Both the position numbers and the translations under genes were made by a program. Shown in pieces: positions 8,730 to 18,713 of a DNA stretch of 50,206 nucleotides. Each line of letters opens with the position of its first letter. Within the stretch, counting starts at the first letter, position 1. Source of the stretch: Candidatus Kapaibacterium sp. (GTDB lineage Bacteria > Bacteroidota > Ignavibacteria > Kapaibacteriales > UBA2268); assembly GCA_013414795.1 (NCBI GenBank), contig CP058732.1, forward strand, positions 1,225,744 to 1,275,949. The letters run 5' to 3'. The notes under the pieces are model-generated. The model did no database searches, was not told the origin of the DNA, and was given only the letters and a program-made list of their open reading frames with translations.

Positions 8730-10715
8730 ATGGTAAATGAAAATCATCTTACTGGTAAAGAAGACCTGCAAAAAACCTTAAATGGAATGGGAAGTTCTGT
8801 TTTTTTAAGGAATTCGCAAGTTTTAATATTTGTTTGTGACCAAAACTATAATATAGTTGAGATTAGCAATAAAGTTGAAGAATTACTTGGCTACAAAAAT
8901 GAAGAAATAGTCGGTAAATCTTTCTTGGATATTATTTATCCAGAAGATATTGAAGAATTCCGAGAAGCATTCAAGAATCAAAACAGTGTCCAAGTGCGTT
9001 TAAAACCTTTAAACAAAGAACCTGTTTGGTGTTGCATATCAATTAATAAATATAAATTTAATAACCAAGAATTTGTGTATTATATCGCATTTGATGTTTC
9101 TGAATTAGTCAAAGGTAAAGAAAAAATCGCTCGATTGAGCTCATTTCTTTCCTCAATTTCCCGAGTAAATCAATTATTGTTGAAAAAGTATGAACTGGGT
9201 GAAATCTTTACTAAAACTTGCGAAATTTTTATTGATTCTGGGCTTTTCCATTATGCTTCTTTTATGAAATATATTGAGGATTTCGATAAATATGTTATCT
9301 TTTCTCATTCTGGGGAAAAAATATCTGGGATAACTGAGGAAGAATTAATCGCCAGAAAATTATATGAGATTTTCCCTTTCATAAAAAATTCGGTTGATGA
9401 TAATTCTATTGTTATCATTAATGACTTAAAATCCCTTCAAAAGACTACACCTGGAATGTTAGAACTTATTGAAAAAGATTTCAAATCAATTTGTGTTATT
9501 CCAATATATTGTGGGAAAAATTTTTTTGGGCTTTTCCTCTTTTGTTCAAAACGTTCTTGGATTGTTGATAACGAAAGTTTGCAACTTCTCGAAGAATGGA
9601 AGGACAATGTTGAATTTGGCCTTAAAGATTTCTTCAAAGATAGGCATATATTAGAAGAAACTTTTAAAAAAGAATTGTTTTTTGACCGTTCCCCAAGTGG
9701 TTTTTTGTTGGTGAGCGAAGAGGGAAAAATTGTCGAAACCAACCAAAGTTTTGCCGAACTTGTTTCTCTATCGCTCAAGGAGATTACCTCTAAAACTATT
9801 TTCGATATTTTCCCTAAATCGGAAGAACCATTACGGAATATGTTCAAAATGCTTTTGGAAAGAAAAAATGTGGAAATTGAAATCCCAGTGAATTTTGATG
9901 GTACTATAAGATGGCTACAACTTGTGGGAGAATATGTATTTGAATTTAATTTGTACCTTCTGATTTGTAAGGACATAACAGAGAAAAAGGAATATGAAAA
10001 AGAACTTGAAATACAAAAACAAAAGGCTTTGGAACTTGAGAGGCTAAAAACCAATATTCTTCAAAACATTAGCCATGAGTTTCGAACTCCATTGAATGGA
10101 ATTCTTGGATTCGCAAAATATTTACGTGATTCTGTTGGTGATGAGGAGATTAAGGAGTTTCTCGTAGAGATATATGAATCTGCTTACCGTTTGTTTCGTA
10201 CCTTGGAATCCTTGATTTACACCTCTCAAATTGTAAGTGGAAATTTAAAGCCAAGAAAAGAAATTTTCGATTTAAAGATATTTTTAGAGAATTTATATAT
10301 GGAGTTGAAAAATATTTTCAAAAGAAATACTATTGAATTAAGGTTGGAGATCAATTGTGATGAATGTTTAGTTGATTCTGATGCGGAATTTTTGAAAACA
10401 ATCATTTATTCATTAGTGGAAAATGCTGTAAAATTTACAGTTAAGGGGGAAATTGTAATTAGGGCTTATAAGATTTTGGAACCTGATAGAGATAAATTAG
10501 TTATTGAAGTTTCAGACACTGGAATAGGTATAAGTAAGGATATAGGAAATAAAATTTTTGAAATATTTAGACAAGGTAGTGAAGGTATCAGTCGTAATTA
10601 TGAAGGTCATGGAGTTGGTCTTTTCAACGTAAAGATGCTGACAGAATTATTGTGTGGAACGGTAAGTTACGAGTCCGAAGTAGGAAAGGGTACTACATTT
10701 AGGATTATTTTTTAA
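8730..10715 (+). CDS. Soluble PAS-GAF-PAS histidine kinase
   Basis: 661 residues, ATG start, no signal peptide or transmembrane helix, so probably cytoplasmic. Domains in order: PAS (about 25-120, with ELLGYKNEEIVGKSFLDII), a GAF-like region (about 130-300), a second PAS (about 310-425), HisKA with phospho-acceptor His449 in NISHEFRTPLNG, and an HATPase domain with N box SLVENAVKF, G1 SDTGIGIS, F box IFEIFRQG and a slightly atypical G2 box GHGVGL instead of GTGLGL. The H box resembles hybrid-kinase types, yet no receiver domain is present. Together with the kinase at 5352-8303 it forms a same-strand pair without a response regulator, so its partner must be encoded elsewhere. The signal sensed is unknown. 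Confidence 0.9.
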   Translation: MVNENHLTGKEDLQKTLNGMGSSVFLRNSQVLIFVCDQNYNIVEISNKVEELLGYKNEEIVGKSFLDIIYPEDIEEFREAFKNQNSVQVRLKPLNKEPVWCCISINKYKFNNQEFVYYIAFDVSELVKGKEKIARLSSFLSSISRVNQLLLKKYELGEIFTKTCEIFIDSGLFHYASFMKYIEDFDKYVIFSHSGEKISGITEEELIARKLYEIFPFIKNSVDDNSIVIINDLKSLQKTTPGMLELIEKDFKSICVIPIYCGKNFFGLFLFCSKRSWIVDNESLQLLEEWKDNVEFGLKDFFKDRHILEETFKKELFFDRSPSGFLLVSEEGKIVETNQSFAELVSLSLKEITSKTIFDIFPKSEEPLRNMFKMLLERKNVEIEIPVNFDGTIRWLQLVGEYVFEFNLYLLICKDITEKKEYEKELEIQKQKALELERLKTNILQNISHEFRTPLNGILGFAKYLRDSVGDEEIKEFLVEIYESAYRLFRTLESLIYTSQIVSGNLKPRKEIFDLKIFLENLYMELKNIFKRNTIELRLEINCDECLVDSDAEFLKTIIYSLVENAVKFTVKGEIVIRAYKILEPDRDKLVIEVSDTGIGISKDIGNKIFEIFRQGSEGISRNYEGHGVGLFNVKMLTELLCGTVSYESEVGKGTTFRIIF

Positions 10716-10831
10716 CACTTTCGAAACTTTTATGAATTGACTGGATAATTTCCTTGTCAAGAATGCCTAATTAAAAATTGCTTCAAAAACAATCAAAAAA
10801 TCGTTTTTATGTTAAACAACAGGGTAATGTT

Positions 10832-12061
10832 TTACTTTTCGAAACAGAAACTGGCAAAGGTAACCACAGACTTGTTTGCAGAATCGTCCCAGTAATCATA
10901 AGCCAGGAAATGTCCTACCGAGGGACGGACAACAGAGAGCAAAGTGTAAATTGGAGACATTCCGCAGATTTTGAATCTATCTTGAACGAGTGAAATTTCT
11001 TTGAAGAAGGCATTTGCGTCGCAATTACGGATATGCTCGATAAGTTTTTGGTCGTGTTCTCGAATAGAATCAAATTGCTCCATTGCGTCGAAGGGGTCGT
11101 GGAATTTCCTTCCGAAATGGGCAAAATCGACGCTTGCAATGAATAGTGGATTTTTGTAATTCTCATAAATTTTAGTTCGAAAAGTGTCTATGAATGCGTT
11201 TACTCTTTCGCTTGATATTGGTTGGCTGTTGTTATACATAAATTCATGGAATGAACCTACCAGGATTGGGATAAATTTTACATTGGGTTGGTTGAAAACG
11301 TATTGTAACAGCACAACTTGAAATTCTATAGAATGTTCAAATCTATGGGCTTGCTCGTCGATAGTTAGTTCGTAAGGAAGAAAATCGGAAAGTTCAGAAA
11401 TAAACTCTTTGTCTGTTTCGGCAATTCCAAAGGGGGTTACGAAATCTTTCTTTGTAAACATAAAGTAATCTGAATTACCATAATGTGATGTGCCGAAAAT
11501 GACAAAAACGTCATATTTGTTCTTTTCAATAGTCCGATAGGCTTCTGCATAGACGTGATGGGCTGGGGCTCCAATTGCAAAGTCAATATGGGGGACAATT
11601 ATTGCGTTGGAATTTGTAATATGCTTGAATTTGGAAGCAGTAGCCATTAAATTTTGCAAATAGTTTTCTAAATCTTTCTTTTCGCTTGGGTAGGAATTGC
11701 CAATGCAGACTGGGGGTCGGGTAGGCGAGTTAATGTATGCAATGAAATCGTCACGGATTTGAAAATAATAGGGGGTTTCGAGATAGCAAAGAAGATTTAG
11801 GTCTTCAATTAAATTCGAAATGTTTTCCAAAAATGGTGTAGTGTCGCCTTTGTAATTTTGGGAAATAATTTTTTCAAGTTGAGCCAATGTTGTTTTCCCA
11901 TCAAAAAATTGAAGAAGAGAACCAAATTCTATTGGGAAAAGCAAGGGTTGGTTTGCGATTTTACTTTCATCATAAAGGAGAATTTTCTTTTCGTTTCCAT
12001 TTTCAATTATGCGAAGAACTATATCGGCTCGCAATTTGGGTATTACTTTATTCTTGTCCAT
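10832..12061 (-). CDS. MEMO1-family protein (AmmeMemoRadiSam system protein B) with N-terminal extension
   Basis: 409 residues. The C-terminal two thirds (about 145-409) is a MEMO domain, related in fold to extradiol dioxygenases. The conserved pocket residues are His158 in VPHIDF, His193 in GTSHYG and Cys366 in KICGMSP, matching the His/His/Cys set of human MEMO1; FEHSIEFQ and SVDFAHFG are further hallmarks. An extra domain of about 135 residues precedes it (YDESKIANQPLLF, FDGKTTLAQLEKIISQNY, LIEDLNLL), resembling a small PqqD-like winged-helix module, which is my inference. The usual AMMECR1 and radical-SAM partners are not in the window. It overlaps the small upstream membrane protein gene by 14 bases. 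Function of the family is unsettled; redox or metal chemistry is plausible. Confidence 0.85.
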   Translation of the reverse strand: MDKNKVIPKLRADIVLRIIENGNEKKILLYDESKIANQPLLFPIEFGSLLQFFDGKTTLAQLEKIISQNYKGDTTPFLENISNLIEDLNLLCYLETPYYFQIRDDFIAYINSPTRPPVCIGNSYPSEKKDLENYLQNLMATASKFKHITNSNAIIVPHIDFAIGAPAHHVYAEAYRTIEKNKYDVFVIFGTSHYGNSDYFMFTKKDFVTPFGIAETDKEFISELSDFLPYELTIDEQAHRFEHSIEFQVVLLQYVFNQPNVKFIPILVGSFHEFMYNNSQPISSERVNAFIDTFRTKIYENYKNPLFIASVDFAHFGRKFHDPFDAMEQFDSIREHDQKLIEHIRNCDANAFFKEISLVQDRFKICGMSPIYTLLSVVRPSVGHFLAYDYWDDSANKSVVTFASFCFEK

Positions 12062-12248
12062 TTCCTTTAGAAAATTTGTTTAACTTTAAAATTAAATAGA
12101 TTACTGCAAACATTGCAAGGACATTTAATAAACTTGCAGTGAGGAACCAAAAGTTTCTTGTTAAAATGAACGGGACGAAAAACAAAATTGCAACCAAAAG
12201 ATTTGTTGCTGCTAAAGTTTTTAGTCCCTTTTTCTGCGATGGGTGCAT
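12048..12248 (-). CDS. Small two-helix membrane protein
   Basis: 66 residues starting with ATG, two predicted transmembrane helices (about 14-29 and 35-54) and short basic ends (HPSQKKGLK at the N terminus, KLNKFSKGNGQE at the C terminus). No family recognised. It lies between dapD (stop two bases upstream) and the MEMO-family gene, which it overlaps by 14 bases, so it is very probably translated as part of the lon-dapD operon. The coupling is the main evidence that it is real. Confidence 0.65.
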   Translation of the reverse strand: MHPSQKKGLKTLAATNLLVAILFFVPFILTRNFWFLTASLLNVLAMFAVIYLILKLNKFSKGNGQE

Positions 12249-12250
12249 AT

Positions 12251-13078
12251 TTACCTCAACAATTGTTCTAATGCAGATTTTGCGTTTGTCTTCTCGTCTC
12301 TATATTTGATAATAATGGGCGTATAAATCGACAAGCCGTGAATTTTGGCAAAATCTGTTGAAATTGTCCTCGACCCAGAGACTACGACTGCATTCTCGGG
12401 AATTTCCAAGGGGCGTGAACTGGTAGATTGGTATATTTTGTCGTACACAATATCGTAAACTTTTGTCGAGGAAGTTAAAATTACCCCAGCAGCAATCACA
12501 GCACCTTTTCGAACCAATACACCCTCGTAAATACCGCAATTTCCTCCAATAAAGACATCGTCTTCGATGATAACGGGGCGGGCACCTATTGGTTCCAGTA
12601 CTCCGCCAATTTGCGAAGCGGCACTCAAATGGACTCGCTTCCCAACTTGAGCACACGAACCGACAAGCGAATGTGAATCCAGAAGCGTGCCTTCGTCGAC
12701 ATAGGCTCCAATATTGACATAGGCTGGTGGCATTATGATTACACCTTTGGCAATGAAAGAGCCATTGCGAATCGATGTTCCTCCTGGGACAATTCTAATT
12801 GAGTCACTTGCAACAACTTCTTTGAGTGGTAAGGTATTTTTATCGAAGAACTTGAATTGACCAAGAGAAAAGTCGACAATGTTTCCATATTTGAAAAGCA
12901 GAAGTATTCCTTGTTTCACCCATTGATTAACTTGCCAAGTTCCGTCCTCGCTGGGTTCCGCTGCTCTTATAATTCCTTTGTTTAGAGCCTCTGTAAATTC
13001 TTCGTAAAAGTCTACAAAAAGTTCCTCATTGAAGTTGCTAACGAGTTCTTCGACTTGCTGTTTTAGTTTTTCCATCAT
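12251..13078 (-). CDS. dapD: Tetrahydrodipicolinate N-succinyltransferase
   Basis: 275 residues; two adjacent ATGs (13078 and 13075) behind an AGGGG-type ribosome-binding site. Transfers succinyl from succinyl-CoA to tetrahydrodipicolinate in the succinylase branch of lysine and diaminopimelate synthesis. The N-terminal helical domain is followed by a left-handed parallel beta-helix of hexapeptide repeats ([59 protein letters not shown]), then the typical C-terminal strand region. Length matches the bacterial trimeric enzyme. Its first 38-41 bases are read in another frame as the end of lon, so the two genes are translationally linked. lysA at the left edge completes the pathway end. Confidence 0.95.
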   Translation of the reverse strand: MMEKLKQQVEELVSNFNEELFVDFYEEFTEALNKGIIRAAEPSEDGTWQVNQWVKQGILLLFKYGNIVDFSLGQFKFFDKNTLPLKEVVASDSIRIVPGGTSIRNGSFIAKGVIIMPPAYVNIGAYVDEGTLLDSHSLVGSCAQVGKRVHLSAASQIGGVLEPIGARPVIIEDDVFIGGNCGIYEGVLVRKGAVIAAGVILTSSTKVYDIVYDKIYQSTSSRPLEIPENAVVVSGSRTISTDFAKIHGLSIYTPIIIKYRDEKTNAKSALEQLLR

Positions 13079-15551
13079 TTTTCCCCTTGTTGTTGCTATT
13101 TTTGTTCCAATTTACAAAAACATAAGGCAAAGCCTCGGAAAGATGTTTCACTGGTATGATGTTAAGTCCTTTTTTAACATAGTCGTTTACTTCAACTAAA
13201 TCTGGTTCGTTTTCATAAGGAATTATCACAGTATTTATTCCAGCACGCTTTGCAGCAAGAAGTTTTTCGTTTAGACCCCCAATGGGGAGGATGTTCCCGC
13301 GTAATGTGATTTCACCAGTCATTGCAACATCTCCGCGGACTGGATTTCCGCTTGCAGCGGAAATAAGAGCCATTGCAATAGTAATTCCAGCAGAAGGACC
13401 ATCTTTAGGTATTGCTCCTTCGGGAACGTGAATATGAATTTCTTTGCGATGGAAGAAGTCCTTGGGTACTTTCAGTTCTTGGTAATTTGCTCTAATAAAT
13501 GATAATGCTGCTTTTGCAGACTCTTTCATTACATCCCCGAGTTGGCCAGTAAGAGTTAATTTTTCTTGTCCTGGCATAATTGCAACTTCAATTGGCATAA
13601 TGTCGCCACCGACACTTGTCCAAGCAAGCCCAACGGCAACTCCAACTTTTGGCTCGAGGTCTTCCTTTTTGGCTTTGTATTTCGGTACTTTAAGGTAATC
13701 TTCTACTTCTTTAACATTAATTAAGAACTTTTTTCTTTGAATGAATTTTTTAAACTTTGGATTTTCTCTTAATGCTTGTTTAAAATCGCTTTCGGGGTCA
13801 AGGTTTTCCTTCCGCTCAAATTCAATTATTATGTCCTTAATCTTTTTCCTAAAGATTGAAGACAATTCGCGTTCCAGGTTTCGCACGCCAGCCTCACGCG
13901 TGTACTCTCGGATTACTTTGATAATTGCTTCATCAGTAATATCTATTTTCAAATCGCTTATTCCAAATTCCTCTTTAATTTTCGGAATAATATGTCTTTT
14001 CGCAATTTCCAATTTCTCTGGTTCAAGATAACTCGAAAGTTCAATAATTTCCATTCTGTCCAAAAGCGGCAAGGGGATTTCATATTTTACGTTGGCAGTT
14101 GTAATGAATAGTACATTAGACAAGTCGTATTCTACTTCGATGTAGTGGTCTTGGAATGAAACATTTTGTTCTGGGTCGAGCACTTCCAGCAAAGCAGCGG
14201 ATGGGTCGCCGCGAAAATCCATCGACATCTTGTCGATTTCGTCAAGAAGGATTACGGGATTGATTGTTCCAGCCTTCTTCATTGCTTGAATGATTTTTCC
14301 GGGCATTGCCCCGACGTAGGTGCGACGATGTCCACGAATTTCAGCCTCGTCGCGAACGCCACCAAGAGAAAATCGGACGAATTTTCTTCCTAAAGCCCGT
14401 GCTATTGAACGAGCCAGGGATGTTTTTCCAACACCAGGGGGACCTACAAAGCATAGGATTTGTCGCTTTAAACTTCCAGCAACATTGAGAACTGCAATGT
14501 ATTCCAGAATTCTTTCCTTTGGCTTTTCCAAATCGTAATGGTCTTCGTCGAGTATTTTTTTGACGTGTTCAATGCTGAAATTGTCTTCCGTTCTCGTTGA
14601 CCAAGGAAGAGAAACAAGCCACTCGAGGTAAGTTCGGTTTACAGAATATTCTGGAGACATTGTTGGGGTCTTTTTCAATCTTTCTAATTCTTCGATTGCT
14701 TTCTTGTAGGCGTGTTCTGGCATTTGGGCTTTTTCAATTGCCTCTTTCAATTGAGCAATTTCGGGAATTGCTTCTTCCTCTTCTTCGAGTTCCTTTTGAA
14801 GAGCACGAATCTGTTCTTGAATGTAGTATTTTTTCTGTGTTTTCTGGAGTTGGCTTTGAACTTTGGAGTCAATTTCTTCTTCAATTTTAAGGATTTCCAA
14901 CTCCGATGTCAAAATTGAGTTCAACTCGAAATATTGTTCTTTTAGTGTTGTTTTTTCGAGAATCTTTTGTTTAACTTGAACGGATTGATGAATATTTGCA
15001 GCAGCGAAATATAGTTTTCGTATTGGGTCTTTGATATTTTCGTATGCACTATAAACATCGGGTGAGAGCAATCGATGGGAGCGAACGTAATTGTAAAACA
15101 ACTCTCCTGCTCGACGAATCAATGCTTTGAGTTCGGTATCGTTTTCATCGTAACTAACCTGGATTGGGACAATCCTAGCGATGAGATAATCATCTCTTTT
15201 AATAGGTTCAACAATTTTGGAATGGTACAAACCTTCGACAAGAACTTTTAGCAAATTGTTTGGAAGTTTTACGACTTGAAGAATTTTCGCTGTGGTTCCA
15301 TACTCATAGATATCTGAAAAGTCGGGCTCGTCGATGGTCGGGTCCTTTTGGGCGGTAAGAAATATGAATTTGTCTTTATCCATCGCTTCTGTGATTGCTT
15401 GAATTGAACTTGCCCGACCGATAAGTACTGGATAAATCATAAACGGAAAGATTACGATGTCTCGAAGTGGAAGAATGGTTAGTTCCGATGGAATTGTAAA
15501 ATTTTCATTTACTACCGTTTTTTCACTTTCTTTTTGTTTGTTTTTTCTCAT
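13038..15551 (-). CDS. lon: ATP-dependent Lon protease (LonA type)
   Basis: 837 residues from ATG 15551; an in-frame TTG six bases upstream is less likely. Cytosolic hexameric protease that degrades misfolded and regulatory proteins. The N-terminal substrate domain starts [15 protein letters not shown] and is followed by a coiled-coil region rich in E and K (about 200-300). The AAA+ domain shows Walker A GPPGVGKT (370-377) and Walker [10 protein letters not shown]. The protease domain carries the Ser-Lys dyad: Ser720 in KDGPSAG and Lys763 in [10 protein letters not shown]. It ends in a basic tail ([10 protein letters not shown]) that is encoded out of frame over the start of dapD, an overlap of 38-41 bases. 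It heads a tight minus-strand operon lon-dapD-membrane protein-MEMO. Confidence 0.96.
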   Translation of the reverse strand: MRKNKQKESEKTVVNENFTIPSELTILPLRDIVIFPFMIYPVLIGRASSIQAITEAMDKDKFIFLTAQKDPTIDEPDFSDIYEYGTTAKILQVVKLPNNLLKVLVEGLYHSKIVEPIKRDDYLIARIVPIQVSYDENDTELKALIRRAGELFYNYVRSHRLLSPDVYSAYENIKDPIRKLYFAAANIHQSVQVKQKILEKTTLKEQYFELNSILTSELEILKIEEEIDSKVQSQLQKTQKKYYIQEQIRALQKELEEEEEAIPEIAQLKEAIEKAQMPEHAYKKAIEELERLKKTPTMSPEYSVNRTYLEWLVSLPWSTRTEDNFSIEHVKKILDEDHYDLEKPKERILEYIAVLNVAGSLKRQILCFVGPPGVGKTSLARSIARALGRKFVRFSLGGVRDEAEIRGHRRTYVGAMPGKIIQAMKKAGTINPVILLDEIDKMSMDFRGDPSAALLEVLDPEQNVSFQDHYIEVEYDLSNVLFITTANVKYEIPLPLLDRMEIIELSSYLEPEKLEIAKRHIIPKIKEEFGISDLKIDITDEAIIKVIREYTREAGVRNLERELSSIFRKKIKDIIIEFERKENLDPESDFKQALRENPKFKKFIQRKKFLINVKEVEDYLKVPKYKAKKEDLEPKVGVAVGLAWTSVGGDIMPIEVAIMPGQEKLTLTGQLGDVMKESAKAALSFIRANYQELKVPKDFFHRKEIHIHVPEGAIPKDGPSAGITIAMALISAASGNPVRGDVAMTGEITLRGNILPIGGLNEKLLAAKRAGINTVIIPYENEPDLVEVNDYVKKGLNIIPVKHLSEALPYVFVNWNKNSNNKGKNDGKTKTASRRTR

Positions 15552-15615
15552 TGTCAATTATTAAATTTCTAATCAATTAAAAACGATTTTGTTAGATTTA
15601 GATTTGATTTTAGAA

Positions 15616-16416
15616 ATGATAATATATGACCAAATTGGGAATAAAATTGAATTAAAGGAAACTCCAAAGAAAATTATTTCTTTGGTTCCATCTATAACCG
15701 AAACACTTTTCGATTTGTGCTTGAAGGAAAATATTGTCGGAATAACAAAATATTGTGTTGAACCGAAAGGCTTGGTTGAATCAATACCAAAGATTGGAGG
15801 TACCAAAAAAATCGACATTGAGCAAATCTTGAGTTTGAATCCAGACATTGTAGTTGCAAATAAAGAAGAAAACCAAAAGGAGCAAATCGAAGAACTGATG
15901 AAATATGTCCCCGTTTGGGTGAGCAATGTTGTTACTCTTGGCGATGCTATGAATATGATTTCTTCGCTTGGATTGATTTTGGGTAAACAGGAAAAAGCAA
16001 CAGAACTTGTTGAAAATATAAAAAGCAGTTTAAAGGAATTTTCTGAAAAACTTCCTGGTTCAAAATATTACGCAAAATCTGTTCTTTATTTCATTTGGAG
16101 AAAGCCCTATATGGTAGTTGGTAAGGAAACTTTCATTAATTCAGTTTTGGAAATGTGTTCACTTCAAAATTTTGGTGTTAAACTAAATTCAAACTCAAGA
16201 TATCCAAAGGTCGAGCCTTACCGATTGCTCGAAATTTCGCCAGATTTGGTTTTTCTTTCGACTGAACCCTATCCATTTTCTGAAAAACATTTGCCCGAGT
16301 TCCAAACTCTTTTCCCTGAATCAGTAATAAGAATTGTTCGTGGAGACTACTTCTCTTGGTATGGCTCACGGATTTTGAAAGCAATAGACTATTTCTACAA
16401 ACTTTTGGAAGTTTAA
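15616..16416 (+). CDS. ABC-type helical-backbone metal/cobalamin substrate-binding protein
   Basis: 266 residues from ATG 15616; a TTG start nine codons upstream is possible but adds a less typical N terminus. The protein matches the BtuF/FhuD-like periplasmic binding fold: IISLVPSITETLFDL, VGITKYCVEP, IGGTKKIDIEQILSLNPDIVVA, and a single long linking helix. No signal peptide is visible with this start, which is common for a subgroup of these proteins and leaves its location unclear. No ABC permease or ATPase gene is nearby. Ligand could be cobalamin, a siderophore or another metal complex; the sequence does not decide. Divergent from lon and convergent with the photolyase gene. Confidence 0.8.
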   Translation: MIIYDQIGNKIELKETPKKIISLVPSITETLFDLCLKENIVGITKYCVEPKGLVESIPKIGGTKKIDIEQILSLNPDIVVANKEENQKEQIEELMKYVPVWVSNVVTLGDAMNMISSLGLILGKQEKATELVENIKSSLKEFSEKLPGSKYYAKSVLYFIWRKPYMVVGKETFINSVLEMCSLQNFGVKLNSNSRYPKVEPYRLLEISPDLVFLSTEPYPFSEKHLPEFQTLFPESVIRIVRGDYFSWYGSRILKAIDYFYKLLEV

Positions 16417-16428
16417 TAGTAAATGTAA

Positions 16429-17826
16429 TTATTTCTCCTCTTTTATTTTTTTATAAGCCCGAAAGAATTCAATTCTTGTCGCATTTAAATCCTTTATTAT
16501 TGGCTTGGAATAGTTTGGGATTTTGTTATTAAATATGAAATCATAGCTGTGGATTGAATCTGGCGGAATGTTTTTCAATTCTGGAACATATTTATAAATA
16601 TATTGGCAATCTGGGTCGAATTTTTTCGATTGAATGAAAGGATTGAATATTCTTGTCGCAGAACGTGGGTCTGTTCCAACGCCAGCGACCCATTGCCAAT
16701 TTCCAATATTTGATGAAGTTTCGTAATCAAAGAGATATTCTGCGAAAAATTCTTCGCCAAGTTTCCAATCGATAAGTAAGTTTTTGGTCAACAAACTTGC
16801 AACAACCATTCTCACTCTGTTGTGCATATAACCAGTTTGCACAAGTTCTCTGATACCAGCATCGACAAGAGGAATACCCGTTTCTCCATTTTTCCATTTT
16901 TCGAAATCGTTAAGATTGTTCTTCCATTCAACTTTGATATTTTTTTGTAGGTTTTCGTTTATAGTTTCTGGAAAGTTGAATAGAATGTAATTAAAAAATT
17001 CTCGCCAAATCAGTTCAGACACAAACGAGTTGTAATTTTTTTCCAATGCCCAGCGAAACAATTCACGTATTGAAATAGTCCCAAAACGTAAATGAACACT
17101 CAAAAGTGAAGTTCCTCTTACAGAAGGAAAGTTTCTAATTTTGTCATAATTATCTGCAATTTTTTCGAAATCGCTTAATAGTTGCTGTGGAGTTTTCAAC
17201 GCTCCCTCGAATTCAATTTTGGTTCGCTTGAAACCTAACGAGGTAATTTCAATCGGTTTAGGATTTGCTTGTCCATTTTCAACTTCAATAATTTGGTTGA
17301 AATTTTGGTATTCTGCAAGTTTGAATTGTGGGAAATGGGATGGAATTTGATAATTTCTAAACAATTCGACGATTGGAGAAACAGCATTTTTGAAATGCGT
17401 AAAAACAGTATACGATTTTCCATCTTTTGATTTAATAGTCTCAGGTTGCAAAAGAAAATTGTCGTGAACAATTTTTAAGTTGAACAACTTGTGTATTTGA
17501 TTATCTCTTTCTTTTGAGTATGGATCATTATCCGAACTGGAATATATGTTGAAAATATCAAACATAGTGCAAAGATAATCGAAAACATTTGCTGGGGTTC
17601 CGAAAAATAATGCAAGGTCGAGATTTTTGTCTTTTAATTCTTTCTTTAAATTTAGGACTTGGTCGAAAAGGAATGAAATTCTTCTATCCTCTGGATTTAA
17701 ATTTTTTAAAATGTTTTTGTCGAAAATGAATATTGGGAGAACTTTGGTGCTATCTTTGATAAACAAGATGGGATTGTCTCTTGTTCTTAAGTCTCTTCTA
17801 AACCAAAGAATGTTGACTTTTTCCAT
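16429..17826 (-). CDS. phr: Deoxyribodipyrimidine photolyase (class I family)
   Basis: 465 residues from ATG 17826, which gives the family N terminus VNILWFRRDLRTRDN; longer versions add non-conserved residues. FAD-dependent, light-driven repair of cyclobutane pyrimidine dimers. The N-terminal alpha/beta domain would bind an antenna chromophore. The C-terminal FAD-binding domain shows ELIWREFFNYILF, GIPLVDAGIRELVQTGYMHN, NRVRMVVAS and WQWVAGVGTDPRSATRIFNP. These are class I photolyase signatures; cryptochrome function cannot be excluded but the short C terminus argues against it. A -7-like TAATTTTA sits just upstream of the start (one mismatch to the promoter element seen elsewhere). Confidence 0.92.
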   Translation of the reverse strand: MEKVNILWFRRDLRTRDNPILFIKDSTKVLPIFIFDKNILKNLNPEDRRISFLFDQVLNLKKELKDKNLDLALFFGTPANVFDYLCTMFDIFNIYSSSDNDPYSKERDNQIHKLFNLKIVHDNFLLQPETIKSKDGKSYTVFTHFKNAVSPIVELFRNYQIPSHFPQFKLAEYQNFNQIIEVENGQANPKPIEITSLGFKRTKIEFEGALKTPQQLLSDFEKIADNYDKIRNFPSVRGTSLLSVHLRFGTISIRELFRWALEKNYNSFVSELIWREFFNYILFNFPETINENLQKNIKVEWKNNLNDFEKWKNGETGIPLVDAGIRELVQTGYMHNRVRMVVASLLTKNLLIDWKLGEEFFAEYLFDYETSSNIGNWQWVAGVGTDPRSATRIFNPFIQSKKFDPDCQYIYKYVPELKNIPPDSIHSYDFIFNNKIPNYSKPIIKDLNATRIEFFRAYKKIKEEK

Positions 17827-17885
17827 TTGGAATTTATACATTAACATAAAATTATAGTAAAAGTTTTTTCCAGTTGATTATTTTA

Positions 17886-17893
17886 TAATTTTG
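17886..17893 (+). promoter_or_regulatory. Candidate -7 promoter element TAATTTTG
   Basis: Exact TAnnTTTG match 23 bases before the folP ATG, in the intergenic space divergent from the photolyase gene. A GGAAAG ribosome-binding sequence lies between it and the start. Confidence 0.5.
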
Positions 17894-17915
17894 TTTTTAA
17901 TCTTCAGGAAAGAAT

Positions 17916-18713
17916 ATGAATTTTCCGAAAATAATGGGTATTGTTAACGTAACTCCAGATTCGTTTTCAGATGGTGGAATGTTTTATGACTCAAAGGCTG
18001 CGGTTGCTTGGGGTTTAAAGTTGCTGGAAGATGGTGCGGATATTCTCGACATCGGTGGAGAAAGTACAAGACCTGGTTCGGACCCTGTTAGCGTAACAGA
18101 AGAACTTCGACGAGTTATTCCAGTAATCGAGGGAATAAAAAAGGAAAGACCAGATGCAGTCATTTCGATTGATACTACAAAGTATGATGTTGCAAAAGCC
18201 GCAATCGAAGCGGGGGCGACAATTATAAATGATGTTAGCGGTTTACAAAATGACATTCGTTTGGCTTCGCTCGCAGGAGAAAAGAATTGCACATTGGTAA
18301 TTATGCATATGCAGGGAACACCAAAGACAATGCAGATTAATCCAAAATATGAAAATGTGGTCGAGGAAATTTTTTCCTTTCTCAAAAACAAAATTGATAT
18401 AGCAAAACAATTTGGTGTTAAATCAATCGTTGCTGATGTAGGCATTGGTTTTGGTAAAACAGTTGAACATAATTGGGAATTGCTTCGCAATATCCCAAGA
18501 TTTTATGAGTTAAATGTGCCTTTGCTGTTGGGAATCTCACGGAAATCATTTATTGGCAAGACACTGAATATTGATAATCCAATTGAGCGTGATTTACCAA
18601 CTTTACTGTTGCATTCTTTGTTGCTAAATTTCAAAATTGATATCATACGCGTGCATAATGTTAAACAATTTCAAATGTTACGAGTTTTGTACCAAAAGTT
18701 GTATGAAAATTAA
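17916..18713 (+). CDS. folP: Dihydropteroate synthase
   Basis: 265 residues, TIM-barrel enzyme condensing para-aminobenzoate with dihydropterin pyrophosphate in folate synthesis; the sulfonamide target. Signatures: MGIVNVTPDSFSDGG at the N terminus, DILDIGGESTRPG (pterin-pyrophosphate loop), the Asp of ISIDTTK, IINDVSG, IMHMQGTPKTMQ, DVGIGFGKT and the C-terminal GISRKSFIG. Length is usual. Start chosen at ATG 17916 with AGGAAAG seven bases upstream. Its last 11 bases overlap the next gene, a PD40-OmpA envelope protein, an unusual partner for a folate enzyme. Confidence 0.96.
   Translation: MNFPKIMGIVNVTPDSFSDGGMFYDSKAAVAWGLKLLEDGADILDIGGESTRPGSDPVSVTEELRRVIPVIEGIKKERPDAVISIDTTKYDVAKAAIEAGATIINDVSGLQNDIRLASLAGEKNCTLVIMHMQGTPKTMQINPKYENVVEEIFSFLKNKIDIAKQFGVKSIVADVGIGFGKTVEHNWELLRNIPRFYELNVPLLLGISRKSFIGKTLNIDNPIERDLPTLLLHSLLLNFKIDIIRVHNVKQFQMLRVLYQKLYEN

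Noticed and set aside
17984-18490. 168-codon minus-strand open frame
   Set aside because: Lies wholly antisense to folP, which has a full set of catalytic motifs; no ribosome-binding site.
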